64,000 bases of DNA from Naegleria lovaniensis (Eukaryota > Heterolobosea > Eutetramitea > Acrasida > Naegleriidae), in NCBI RefSeq assembly GCF_003324165.1, contig NW_025407826.1, forward strand, positions 124,001 to 188,000. Reading direction: 5' to 3'. Of this stretch, positions 30,701 through 42,162 are shown piece after piece. The notes beneath the pieces were generated by a model. That model saw only the letters and a list, made by a program, of their open reading frames with translations. It made no database searches and was not told the DNA's origin. The translations under genes and the position numbers were made by a program. Numbering within the stretch: position 1 is the stretch's first letter; the number at the start of each line of letters is the position of its first letter.

Positions 30701-32645
30701 GGTATCGCTCACAAATATTTCACCATTAGTAGCAATGACAATTCCATCAGGGGTGTCTAAGTCTGCATTTATGGCAGGACCTCCATCACCTAATTGTTGT
30801 TCAATAATAGAACACCGGTTCATAAGTGAGCTTACTTACCAGAGAACCCATTATTTCCAGTCCCAGCAATTCGAATAATATTTCCACTCGAGTCAATTTT
30901 TCTAATCCTATTTCTGTAGGATTCTACGAAAAATACCTCACCGGTTAAAGGTGAAACTGCAACACTGCATGGACAAACTATTCGTGATTGAAGAGCGGGC
31001 ATTCCATCTCCTGCATTAGATCCTCCCCCTGCAAACGGTGAAATAACTCCATTGCTTGTCATTTTCATGATCATGTCGTTATCAGAGTCCGCAAGAATCA
31101 TCTCATTATTTTTCGTTATTGAAATTCCAGGGCTGTTGTAAAATGTAAAACCACCAATGGATCCTGACGGTACAACAGTTGTAATTATGCCATTGACATC
31201 AATTTTTCTTACTCTATTTAACAACATGTCTTGTATATAAATTTCATTATTGGGTGACAAAGCCACATAATTAAAGTCGCTAGTTAAAGTAGAAAAAAAC
31301 AATTCTCCAACAATTAAATGTGAATATTTCGCTTGGTAGCCGTCCCCGTCACCGTATCCAGCGATCGTGCGAACAATATTGTCTACAAGAGAAATATTTC
31401 TAATCCTGTAATTGTAAGTATCAGTAATTAGCAACTCGTGATTTGGGGTAAGAGTAATGTAATAGGGAGAGTTAAACTTGGCATTGACTGCAAGGCTCCC
31501 GTCTCCTTCGAACCCACCATTCGTTCCAGTCCCTGCAATAGTGGTAATACCCCAGATACAGATATCTTCCTAATTCGGTGGTTGTTGGTGTCACACAAAT
31601 ACACATCATCATTTTCAGATAGTACAAGACCACGAGGATAATTCAATTTGCTATTGGTTGCCACTCCATCCCCTAAACATCACAAAATTGTCATCATTAT
31701 ACTTGGCAAAAATGACGTTAAGGTAACACCAAACCTACCATTGAATCCATTTTGCCCGTTTCCTGCTATGGTTGTTAATGATCCATCCAACCCTATTTTT
31801 CGTATTCGATGATTTTTTGTGTCCGAAAAATAAACCTCTCTTGAATTATTGGAAACTGCAATTCCAGAAGGGCCATTTAGTTTACAATTTGTGGCAAGCC
31901 CATCCCCGTTAAATCCTCCATTTCCACTAATCCCAGCAATTGTAACGATCGTACCATTCCGCAATATTTTTCGAATCTTATGATTACCTGTATCACTGAT
32001 ATAAATTTCATTATCCAGAGAAATTGCAATTCCTGAAGGTGAATTTAAACTACAATTTGTAGCTGGCCAACATTCACTTCCAAAATCAGCTGCCACTCCA
32101 TTTCCTGCTACAGTAATGATCGTACCATTGGAGCTGAGCAAAATTTGTCGTATTCGATGATTTTTTGTATCAGTAAAGTACACATCACCGCTTATGGGTG
32201 AGACTGCAATAGCATAAGGCGTATTAAGGATGGAATTTGTGAGGGCCAACATGTAATCTCCACCATAACCGACACTACTATTTCCAGCTATGGATGTAAT
32301 GATATTTGTTTCATTATTGTATGAGATCTTACGAATCCGATTTCCATCACAAATATAAACGTCTCGGGTGAGAGGTGAATAAGCAATTCCGAGGGGAAGA
32401 AGTAATTTGGAATGTATGGCAGGAGTATCGTCATTGACTGTAGTTCCTCCTGCTATAATCTCACTGGAATATTGTGTTTCTAATGACCTGCTGCTCGGTG
32501 ATGATAAGGCTTGAACAAGCGGACGATGGATGCTTATTTCGGAAAGGAGTTGTAAGCACAACATCATGAATGTTGTAGTACCCAGCATCATGATGAAGGA
32601 GAAACAAGTTATCTGTGGTGGAAGCTGTTTCCATATCGTTATCAT
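27736..32645 (-). CDS. NHL-repeat plus EGF-repeat type I membrane protein (one-base frame break)
   Basis: There are four exons on the minus strand: 32645-31739, 31672-30840, 30789-30622 and 30563-27736. The introns of 66, 50 and 58 bases all fall in matching glycine codons of the repeat. A signal peptide (FIMMLGTTTFMMLCLQLL) precedes about eight NHL propeller units (pattern GDG..A..A.LN.P.GIA, then D..NHRIRKI, then TIAG). Nineteen EGF-like units of about 42 residues follow, each with six cysteines and N-glycosylation sites (CFG..SNDS..VCSS.GNCT). One membrane helix and a short tail with a KKKKER stop-transfer complete the protein, about 1,578 residues. The second exon needs one extra base at the CCCC run 31550-31553 to stay in frame. 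A large adhesion or receptor-like surface protein; ligand unknown. Confidence 0.85.
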
Positions 32646-32904
32646 TGGTGGAGTCGTCCGAACGGGTTGAAATGTTTTTGCTTGAAATTGAGTGAATTGA
32701 TGTCGTTTTTTTTTTCCTGTACTTGATCAACAAATTGCAATTTGTTTTTTAGCATCGTTGCAAGCAGTTTTTAAAGCGCTCTGATGCTAGGATCAGGGTT
32801 ATGGTTATTAGCTCTGGGCCTGTTATTTAAACCACATTTTTTTTGAAAGTTGACACCAACAAGAAAATGTATTTTAGATCCAAGAATTTAAGTTTTTTTC
32901 ATTT

Positions 32905-35900
32905 CTACACGGTATGTGAGTTTAGAACCGTGCTCTTTTCCAATATTATTGTGTCATGATCCCAATTCATTCTGGCAAGTTTTGGAATGAACTCCTCAAG
33001 ACGTTCTTTATGGAAGAACAAAGGAACACCTCTGCGCAAATTCTTATCTTCTTCTCCCATCGAGTCGAGATATGGGCTTGGTAAAATGGAAGATCTACCC
33101 TCGTGCAACAACAGTAATCTAGAAGAAGGTACCATTAAGAATAGTCCAAATCCTGAAAAGTGTTCTCGAGCGTGTCGTGTACATTTTCCAAGTGGCTCAT
33201 CTTTGGAACATGAACAGTTTTTGAGCCATGCAATTTTTCCTGTGATGAGACAAAGAGTTGGATTTTCCAACTTTTTACCACATTCAGGACATGCTTCGTT
33301 GTGGTATTGAAGGAAAATATCTTCATACAAGCGAGGTAGCTCAATGAAAGAAAATGGGTGACACTTTCCAAAGAATGGCAGTAAAGAATCTGCTTGAAGT
33401 ACATACAAACTTTCCTCGTCTTCTTCGAAGTTTTCCGTCTCCAATACAATTGCTGAAATAGATTGCATCGAAAGTGTGACTTGTTCTATCCATTTTGCAA
33501 TTAGATCATTATGGGCTGGAGAATTTTTGATGGCCATCAAGAGTTCACTAATTGAAGGCAATTTCAAATAAGAACGCAATTGAGAGTAATCATTTCCAAT
33601 GGGTAACACTTCATCAGGGAATAAGAAAGAATGATATAATGCTGCTCTTCTTAAAAAAGCTAAAGAAAATGCTTCCATCTCTTGTTCTGTTAAATCCACA
33701 ACCTTACGTTGGAAACTAGACACAATTGGAATATTTGCTATTGAAGTTATATCTTCATCTAAACTCTCTACTCCAGTGCTTACACTAACTCCTAATCTAA
33801 TATTGAATTGGATTATTATTTGAATAACGAGAGCCTGATATAAAAGTCCAAGTATTTCGTGATATTGGGATTTCTTGAGGGCGACTTGTGATGAAAAAAG
33901 TAAGGTGGTTAATCGAACCAGTAAAGAAAACATATCACTGCTCAGCAAAGGCAAATACATCTTTCCACTTCTCTTTTGTTCGTTATAGAGTTTGAGATTT
34001 TCAAATTCAGTTAATCCCATCAATGATGCATAAAGTGCTTTCAGTTGAAGCGAGCTGGTTTTCTTGTTATCTTCACTCAATTGTTGATATGATATGAGGA
34101 GATCAAAAAGATGAGAAATAGATTTTCTGCTTGATTCAGAAAGAGGTGAAACCACTGACAAACTTGAGCTTCTTTGTAAAATTTCCTCCACAACCAGTTC
34201 GGAGATGAGAGCATTACAAAAGTATGACGAGTCTGTTCTTTCAAAATTTTCAATAGATATTTCCATTGGATCTAAAGTATCGCCGAGGTCTTCTTTCTTT
34301 TTACGAATAATCTTTTCTGAGAAAGTGGAAAATGTTGTGTTGGTTTTAACATCCTCAACAGCATTCTTAATGCTCAGGTTCGTAAATATGGATTTGATGT
34401 CATCCAAATCAGGCAAAGAATACGAGTAGGTGGAGTTGGTATTGTCCACATGAGTATGAGTGCTTGAAGCTAGTGGACACAAGCAATTGATAACTCTATT
34501 ACAAACGGGACAGAGAATCTCCATTGATTCCAAGTTAATTTGACCAAATCCCTTATATCTTCTCCTTCTTGATTCTTCTTGAAGTAAGTTCGAATAATAT
34601 CGATCATAGCAATCTGCATGGCAAGCATGAGAACAGTAATTGATTTGCACATTGTGTTCCTTGTTGACATCAGAAAACATTTCAGTAAGGTCTCCAATGT
34701 CAACTACAATTTTGTTTTCGATATTTGGAAACACTTTTTGGTTGTCGTTGGAATAGACAATGTGAGGAAATGGATTTTTCACAATTTGACACATCAGAGA
34801 AAGGGAGGTATTTCCTTCAGGAGACTGGTGGTCGTGACAGAATGCACATTTGAGTTTGTCGACGCTTTCGACCACTTCCTCGTCTTCGTCGAGGCTTAGT
34901 GCGAATTTTTGCTGGCTAGCCTTCATTTTCTCTAATAGTTTTTGCCGACTTTCCAACGCTTTTTGTTTCTTACGATCCTTTTCTTCTTTGTGTCTAGAAC
35001 TCTCGGTCACTGATTTAGCCTCCAATATTATTTGATCACATGTTTCATTCAATTCGCTCAACCTATTCAATATTTTCTCAACAAGCTCAGGTTGACCTGA
35101 TACCTTGAATAACAATTCAATGATTGAATATCTTGAGCCGTCCTCCATTTCAATAGACTGCAAAACATAATTGATTGGAGACTCGTTTTCTTTGAATGGA
35201 ATGTCGAGCGCATTTGAGATGGGAGAAAATAAAGTTTTTTGAGGAGGACGTGTGAGCTTGTAATTCCTAGTGTCTAAGGAATTTAAAGAAGCCAACAATG
35301 CATGTAAAATGTAGGGTGGTAGTTGCTCGGAGGCACTAGTTTTCACAGATCTATACATCACCAAAAAAATGATCTTGTAGAGATATGACGAAACAATCAA
35401 GTTCATCAACCCATGCTCAATTTGAGTATTGGCAGCGTGAGTAGGTTTTTCCAGGAACAAGGGTGGAGATGACTTGCCTCCATGTTGTGCTTTGTAATTC
35501 TCGATTGCTTGATAATATTTTTGTGAGCTCATACTAATGAAATAAGGATTAAACTCATCCCATTGGTTTGATTTAACAGTAAAGTATCCTTGTTCATGTG
35601 ATCCCTTTGGCTTGTGAAAATTGGCAACTTCATTCACAAACGCTTTAACATCTACATCTGATCTAAATGACTTGGGAATAGAGTTTACAATGTCAGAAAA
35701 TTTACATTTTTGTTCCGAGAAGAGATAGTGCAAAACGTATTGACGGCAAATGTCCCAATTGGTCATTGACTCCATATTCACTCTGTTGGAGTATATAGTC
35801 AATAATAACCTTACGAATTCTTCCTCTAATACTGCACGTCTATCTTCATCTTCTGTTGGCTTACTCATGGTATATAATTTAATATGGCCCAGAGTGTTGT

Positions 35901-38169
35901 TGAATTTCTTCAGTAAAGTCTTGTAGATAAGTTCATTATTGTCAATCAGACCAAATATCAGTTGAACCAAAAAAAAGTCATTGCAATAAGCGTAATCTGC
36001 AAATTTTTCGCTAGCAAAGTTAAAGTGTTGATCAAGAACTAAATTTAAACGCATACATATTTAAACGCAACATAAATTCAATTCCAAAAATTCAAAATAC
36101 ATACTGTGTTCATGATTTCTTTGCCATAATCTCGCATTAATTTGGGCACCAGTTACAAACTCTTTTAAAGGGTGTTCAACCACTTGCAACAAGAACTTAT
36201 TAGTAATGTCTACATCACTGGGAGTTGTTTCTTTGAGAATATTTGAAATGGTATCTCGAATTTCAAGAGTAGGATATCTAGTCATAAGTTGAATAAATAC
36301 AGTGGTAGCAAATCTTTGAATCGGCAGGTGATATGTAATTGGAATATTGAATGGCTTCTCATTCTTCACTGTTCCATCATTATCAATTTCCACATTATCA
36401 TCCTTAATAAACTTGGCAAGAGAACGAACTATCTGTTTTAGCAGTCCTATGTAATTGGTGTTTTCGGAAAATGTTTCGATAACGTTCGTGACTTTTCTTG
36501 CAATCTTGGGTAATGTAATCATCTCCAAGTTAAATATGGTAAACCATTGGCTTTCATCGGTATCCAACCGTTTAATATCGGATGCTGCTTGGATGTAGGA
36601 TAAAAATGTTAGAAACTTATGCAAGCATTCCTCGTTAAGTAATAGCTCTTCACAAAATCGTTTGTGTATCACACAATATGATATATCAAATATAACATGA
36701 TATACTGCATCAATTTTGTGTGTAGTGGTCACTGGTTTGTACACGAGCTTGTTGTTTCTAGAATCATCCATTTGAGCCTCTTCTTCAATAGCTTCAATTA
36801 AACTGTCTAACAATATGGATACAAGGTTACACTTGTCTACTAAGTGGGTAGCAATGGTAGGAGTGGTAAATAGTTGAACTGAAATGCTAGAAACGTGAAC
36901 ATCTTTTGAGACATCTTCGTCTTCATCCTCTGCAAAATATGAATTAGCCTCTTTCTTCTTTTTTGTAAAGGCAATATAATCTGAAATAATTAGAGAATAG
37001 TTTCTGAGGAAACACTCGGAAAAGAACAGTTTAAATTCTGCATCAGTAATTAGTGCTGAATAAAGCTCATAAAATTTGGTCTTAGCAGATTGTGACATTT
37101 TTGGCATGGATTGCAATTGCTCGTCCACAATGGTGATGTTTTCTTTGTTTCCTAATTTTCTTAACTCGTGGTAAGCCAAGTTTTTCAAACAAGGAGATGA
37201 GTTAATCTTTTCTGCAATAGATTCAAGCATGTAAACAAAGTTTTGATAAAGAGTTTGAAGCTGAAGAGATTTTTGTCTCTCTTTTTCATCTTCAATACTG
37301 TTAAACTTTTCTACTATCTTTCGTATGTACATCATGATAACTCCATCATTTCCGAATATTGACATCATTAATACCTCTAGTAATTGTTTGTAATTATGAT
37401 CCAGGTGTGCTAATGGGTCGCTTCTGCCGGTGTGGTCACAACAAAAACCTGCTTCAGACCACGCTTCTGCATCTCCACAGTCACACATACCGTTTGACGT
37501 TCTGGTCATCGTGTAGTCATGGCCTTCATGGTTACCCTTTTTGAAACATTCTTCACAAATTGCGCATGTTGGATCTTTTTGGCAAGTGCGGCACTTGAAG
37601 GCCAAATCACCAACAGTCCAAGTTTTACCACAAACACCTCTGTTGGTGGTAACCATTTTTCGATAAAAGTTCTGTTTTTTAGGATTACCAAAGTACAAGA
37701 AAACTTCGAACCATTCAATACCCTTCATGACTGCCTCATCAGTAGGAACCTTTGCGTCAGATGTGGTTTCTGGAGTAAATCCTCTCAGAAATTGCATCAA
37801 TGTTTGAAGATCCGGTGCAGTTCCACCACTCAATAATTGTTCAAGTTGAGTTCTCCCCATGTTTTGTCGTGTTGGAAGCTGTAATTCCTGTTCTTGATGC
37901 TTTGGAATTTCAAAAACAACGTCTCTAAAAAACCCGATCATGTGCCTTGTTCTTTCTTCATCACTCCACTTTGTATCATGCCAATACTTTTGAAAGTAAT
38001 CTCTTGCTCCAGTTTCAATCATTTCACCATCGCCATATATTTTCCTAAAATCTTGCAAAATATTTTCATCCGTGATGTAGTAGTGTTCAGAAGCGTTGTT
38101 TCCACCTCCTCGAACACCCTCGTCCGATGATGACGATGATCGATTTCTCCCTAAAAACGAAGCAAACAT
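32905..38169 (-). CDS. UBR-type N-recognin E3 ubiquitin ligase
   Basis: There are two exons, 38169-36105 and 36038-32905, joined across a 66-base intron (GTATGT...TTTAG). The total is 1,732 residues, close to UBR1/UBR2 in size. The UBR box (about 178-247) carries the zinc-binding Cys/His set: GVCGKTW, CRTCQKDPTCAICEECF, HEGHDY, MCDCGDAEAW and GFCCDH. A RING-like region lies near residues 1,090-1,210 (CAFCHDH ... CSHACHADCYDRYY ... CPVCNRVINCLCP). The C-terminal cap domain includes CPECGKKL and LLLHEGRSSILPSPYLDSMG, a signature of UBR1-3. Such proteins bind destabilising N-terminal residues and direct ubiquitylation with an E2. The start at 38169 follows a run of A. Confidence 0.93.
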
Positions 38170-38372
38170 TTTTTTTTAATCTTAAAAATAATAATATTAA
38201 TTCCATCATGCTCTTACACCACAAACTACGCCTGAGCGTAAAGTGCAAAAACTGACGAAGAAAAAATTCGGCTCGTTTTAGTAAGTCCCGGAGTCAAAAA
38301 AAATGGAGTGATTGGTCTGTGGTGTTGTTTTCTGCTTCTCACACAAAAAAACACACCAACAACACACACAAC

Positions 38373-39527
38373 ATGGAAGCTGAATTAGTGGTCATTGAAG
38401 AGGGCACTGTGCCTCTATACTGTGTAAGTAATTGATTATTACCACAACAACAACATCATCAAACAACAATTTCAACACCTACACTAATCTTTACCTCAGC
38501 TTGGTGTTTCTGATTGTGATTCGAGTTGCGAAACAAATACTAATCACGTAAGTACTAGTGAATATCGTTCACCTTGTATTGATCTCAATTATCAAGGCCA
38601 ATGAATCACCAGCATTGGATAGCCAATCCACAACGAACCAGAGTACGAACAATGTAAGTATTATGTTTGTCCAGTATTCAGCAGTAACATATTTCACAAG
38701 ATTCCTTCATCATCAAGCATCGAAATGAACCCTTCTCACCCATCATCACCAGTAATGACTACCTCTACAGTATGTTTCAAATTTGTTACAATGTGTTTGC
38801 TTAACTTGTTCAGGAATGGATCTTCACAGACGAAACTATATCATTTCCACCTTGCTGTCTGTTGCCTAGCACAAGCAGCTTCTCTGGTATTGTTGATGAG
38901 ACACAATGTACGATAACACCAAACAACAAATGTGATGATGACAATATTTCCCAACAGAGCAAAAAACGAAAATCAAGAACCACAGATGAAGCTGCTGAAG
39001 ACACTCACAAGGAATATCAATTCACTTTAGAGAAAGGACTGTTTGAATTTGTACCAAAATATAATTCCTTTAAAGAAGTACCAGATGAGAAGAAACAAAT
39101 TTATGGAATTATATGGGAACAGTTCGCCAAATGTGCAAGAAATATTATTTATCAACATCTACAGATGAGATGTTCAAACTCCATCAGCCATGAAACGGTT
39201 GGATGTTGCAACCCAAACGTGTTTTATCTTGCTCTGAGGGGAACAAAGGCTAAATATTACCAATGGTATCAAGACATTTTGTGGAATGGCCTAAAGAAGA
39301 GACAGAAGTGCATTCAATTCAGATTTACTGACAGTGTTCCTCCTTTAGACAAATGCAAGCATTGGTCTGAGTTGGAAATTACTCACTCACGTCTTACACG
39401 TAAATTCGGAAAGAAGATTACGAAACACAAGATGAAAATTGTATACATTTCTCTCACATGTAATGTGGAAACTAATCAAGTGTGGACATCGTTCAAGTTT
39501 GACAAAGAATTCGAGTTTGTACAATAA
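38373..39527 (+). CDS. Five-exon gene with four small leading exons, unknown function
   Basis: The exons are 38373-38423 (51 bases), 38500-38547 (48), 38597-38653 (57), 38701-38769 (69) and 38814-39527. All junctions are phase 0, and all donors are GTAAGT or GTATGT with CAG or AAG acceptors, giving 312 residues. The N-terminal part encoded by the small exons is acidic and Ser/Thr/Asn-rich. A likely nuclear localisation signal (SKKRKSRT) follows in exon 5. The C-terminal half is globular with several cysteines (CSNSISHETVGCCNP, KKRQKCIQFRF), and it ends in a beta-rich stretch (KIVYISLTCNV). I do not recognise a domain. The symmetrical small exons would allow exon skipping without frame change. 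Confidence 0.72.
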
Positions 39528-40373
39528 AACAATTAAATTCAATCCTCAATACACTCTAAATCACAAAAAATGTAATCAAATTGAAACTTTTCATCACCGT
39601 CCACAAACCAAACCACATCTAACAACAACTTTTTTGAAGGTCAATCATATGGACTTTCAAATCAAAATCACCACACATGGTGTTCCTCTCCATTATCTTC
39701 TTTCAATGTGCAATCACCGTCATCTACCGGTTTCAGTAGCATTAATCCCGGCTCTTTTGATTCACCAAGAACATCACACCATCTTTCGAAAGAATTTATG
39801 AAGATCTGATACAACCAAACCAATCCAATTCAATGAGCTATCAGAATATCCCTATTCAATATGGAGGATGTGAACATTTATTTCAAAATCATCAATCCTA
39901 TTATCCACAATCTTCTCATAATTTCTCCACAATCCAACATAACCTTGACAATCCGAACACATTATCATCTCAACCTTCACAACATGAAACCAATCAAACC
40001 AACATTCAAACACACAACAAAATACAACAATTACTTTGTCGATAAGCTAGCTTCACTCGCATAAAACAAAAGCGAGGAGGTCCACCGAGCACAGAAAACA
40101 AATTGAAAATAATTAATAATATTATTGATAATACTGATCTCAATTTCTCTCAGTTAAGCTCCAAGGAGATGCTGTTATTAAATTAAAGAACAAGAGTTTT
40201 TGCTTTTTGTTGTAATTTAATTTTTCAAGTTGACATTAATTTTCACTCCAAAAAAAATGCCTTCACCAAAGATGAGGTCGAGTATTTTAAATCACACACC
40301 TAAACTACGATTACACAGCAACAACGTGGAACAACTTTGATGTAACTTAGATACCAAGTGATCAGTACAAAAG
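39528..40373. other. Gap with a coding-like Ser/Asn/Gln-rich tract
   Basis: About 845 bases. From about 39585 to 40045 the sequence reads like low-complexity protein on the plus strand (see the separate entry). The remainder (40046-40373) is AT-rich and shows nothing supportable. Confidence 0.5.
39585..40045 (+). pseudogene. Coding-like Ser/Asn/Gln-rich tract with a frame change, no start found
   Basis: In the same frame as the last exon of the upstream gene, 39585-39800 reads STNQTTSNNNFFEG and SPSSTGFSSINPGSFDSP. The frame then changes by one missing base to ERIYEDLIQPNQSNSMSYQ and a Gln/Asn-rich end at 40045. There is no Met in the first part, and stop codons separate it from the upstream gene at 39525-39582. 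It may be an extra 3' exon; a weak route is donor 39461 to acceptor 39639. Alternatively it is a separate gene with an undetected start, or a decayed copy. Composition resembles the prion-like tails common in amoebae. Confidence 0.35.
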
Positions 40374-40653
40374 ATGGATTTTTATCGTGTAACGAGAAAC
40401 TTGTTGAACGGTGTAATGACGGTGAATGTGAGTATTATCATCAACAATCAACCAATCCTTGTATAACGAAAGGCTGAAGAGAATTGCTTTCGAAACGTTA
40501 GTAACTGGCTTTGGTACAATAGGTGTGGTCATAATCAGGAGGAGGTTCACTTTTAATGAACGAACGTCAGCACTACTGAATAAAACTTTACAAGATTCTG
40601 AACCAATCCCGGAGTTTCTGCATTTCGTTGTCAAAAAATTTTTGCCTTTTTGA
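40374..40653 (+). CDS. Small two-exon gene, 75 residues, unknown
   Basis: Exons 40374-40427 and 40480-40653 are joined across a 52-base intron (GTGAGT...GAAG), giving a 75-residue protein that starts MDFYRVTRNLLNGVMTV. A hydrophobic segment (FETLVTGFGTIGVVIIRRR) followed by basic residues suggests a single membrane span, possibly in a mitochondrial membrane. The stop lies 22 bases inside the 3' end of the convergent gene at 40631. An alternative acceptor at 40472 gives only a short out-of-frame tail. Both exons look coding and the junction is in frame, but the gene is small and unsupported by family. Confidence 0.5.
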
Positions 40654-42088
40654 GTCGAATTTTTTCGCTGGTAGTTTTCTTATGGCGTAGTTTGTGGTGA
40701 TCTTCTTCGAATTCGCCATTCATGTCGTTGAAGCGATCAACATTATACACAGGTTGATGCTGATGATGGAAGGAAGCATCTTCTTCATAAACCTCATCAT
40801 CACTTGCTTCTTCTTCTGAATAGTCTTCTTCATTGGAAAAGTCATCATCGTCTTGAAGAAAGAGCGATACTTGATTTGAAAATCCTTCAAGCCTCATAGT
40901 CATGAGTGAGCAAAATGCAAGCATGGAATCCTTTTCATCTTCATCATCCCCTTCCATCACAAAGGACAGAGCAAAATCTTCACCTTGTTGCAATCGTTGT
41001 AGCTTATCTGAATATGATATTCGCTGAATGATCAAGTGAATATGTTTGTATTGATTCAACTCGAGAATGGTTTCCTGTGCTTTGGCGATCAGTAAACAAA
41101 ATTCAACAATCTTGTCTTTGAGAAATGATTTCATGGTTGGATGTCGTTTTTCAAGAGAGTCAGCAAACGATGAGAAGGATCTCGAAACCAAAAACCAAAT
41201 CATTCTAGCACTTGTGGTTGTGACATTATGTTTGGAAAAGGACGCTTTGTTTCCTAATTGAGGAATTTGTTGTTTTTCATTGGCAATGAAATAGGCCAAG
41301 TTCACAGTGCTGCTTTCATTTCCAGTTTCTGCACAATATGTCACATCTTTAAAGTATGAATAAAATCGCTTCTTCATCCAATCAATATTCTCTAATTTAT
41401 GCAAAGGATAAAAAGAAGAAGCTAATTCCCATGATTTGCTTAATCGACACATTGAGACATTAATATCTCGCAATGTTACAAATGGTAAAATATATTCATG
41501 CACAATATTGAATGGTATTTGTTGTCCAAGCATTGTAAAACTCATTTTCTCAAGATCTCTTCGAATACTATCAAAATTATGTGTCACTCGTTTTCGATCT
41601 TTCAACAACAATAATTTCATTTGTTTTGTCATTTCTGCAATTTTTGATGAGTTCATAATGGTTCTAAATTCTTGGGTAGTGGAGACCGAATCCAATTCAT
41701 TTTGATCATTTGAAGTTTCCAACGATTGTACACCGTTTTCATTTGGAGTCAACCCCGACTGCTTCTCACTCTCTTGATTCAAATCCTCGTGATTTACAAG
41801 AAGAGACGATTGATGAGAAGAAACGTCAAATTGATCTTCGTCATCTTCCGAAGGTTTGTACTGTAGGGGTGATTCGAACAGTCCTGATCGACTCTTTTCG
41901 AATTGTTCCAAAATCTTTTCTTTTTGAGAAAATTCTTGAGAACGAATTTGTTGTTCCGATGTTTGTACTAATTCAGGAGCAGAGACAGTAATTTCAGACG
42001 GTTGACCATCACTAGATGACTCTCCGAAAAGATCATTGTATGAAGAGAGAAGAGAATTGAGATTGGCGAATTGTTGTTGTGGAAGCAT
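40631..42088 (-). CDS. Hypothetical protein with an F-box-like segment
   Basis: The protein is 485 residues from ATG 42088 (AAAAAAATG) and intronless. The N-terminal third is polar and low-complexity, rich in Ser, Gln and Glu. A segment at about 190-235 (IPFNIVHEYILPFVTLRDIN then CRLSKSWELASSFYPLHKL) resembles an F-box: hydrophobic start, leucine-rich middle and a KSW turn. This suggests a substrate receptor of an SCF ubiquitin ligase, but the match is weak. A helical region follows, then a strongly acidic stretch (EEDYSEEEASDDEVYEED) and a basic end (KKTTSEKIRLKKAKIF). The gene follows the dioxygenase gene on the same strand with a 74-base gap. Confidence 0.65.
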   Translation of the reverse strand: MLPQQQFANLNSLLSSYNDLFGESSSDGQPSEITVSAPELVQTSEQQIRSQEFSQKEKILEQFEKSRSGLFESPLQYKPSEDDEDQFDVSSHQSSLLVNHEDLNQESEKQSGLTPNENGVQSLETSNDQNELDSVSTTQEFRTIMNSSKIAEMTKQMKLLLLKDRKRVTHNFDSIRRDLEKMSFTMLGQQIPFNIVHEYILPFVTLRDINVSMCRLSKSWELASSFYPLHKLENIDWMKKRFYSYFKDVTYCAETGNESSTVNLAYFIANEKQQIPQLGNKASFSKHNVTTTSARMIWFLVSRSFSSFADSLEKRHPTMKSFLKDKIVEFCLLIAKAQETILELNQYKHIHLIIQRISYSDKLQRLQQGEDFALSFVMEGDDEDEKDSMLAFCSLMTMRLEGFSNQVSLFLQDDDDFSNEEDYSEEEASDDEVYEEDASFHHQHQPVYNVDRFNDMNGEFEEDHHKLRHKKTTSEKIRLKKAKIF

Positions 42089-42162
42089 TTTTTTAATGTT
42101 TGACAAGTGAACAAGTCACAACACATTGCTCAACGAAACGTTGCCAACGAACTTTCAAACGA

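Noticed and set aside
31535-31555. An 18-base GT...AG intron explaining the NHL frame break
   Set aside because: Its removal does not change the frame and would delete the conserved ITTIAG phrase.
36039-36104. A gene boundary between two UBR frames
   Set aside because: A standard 66-base intron joins them exactly in frame into one UBR1-sized protein.
39439-39801. Plus-strand open frame of 120 codons starting inside the small-exon gene
   Set aside because: A neighbouring frame over the same bases has clearly more protein-like composition.
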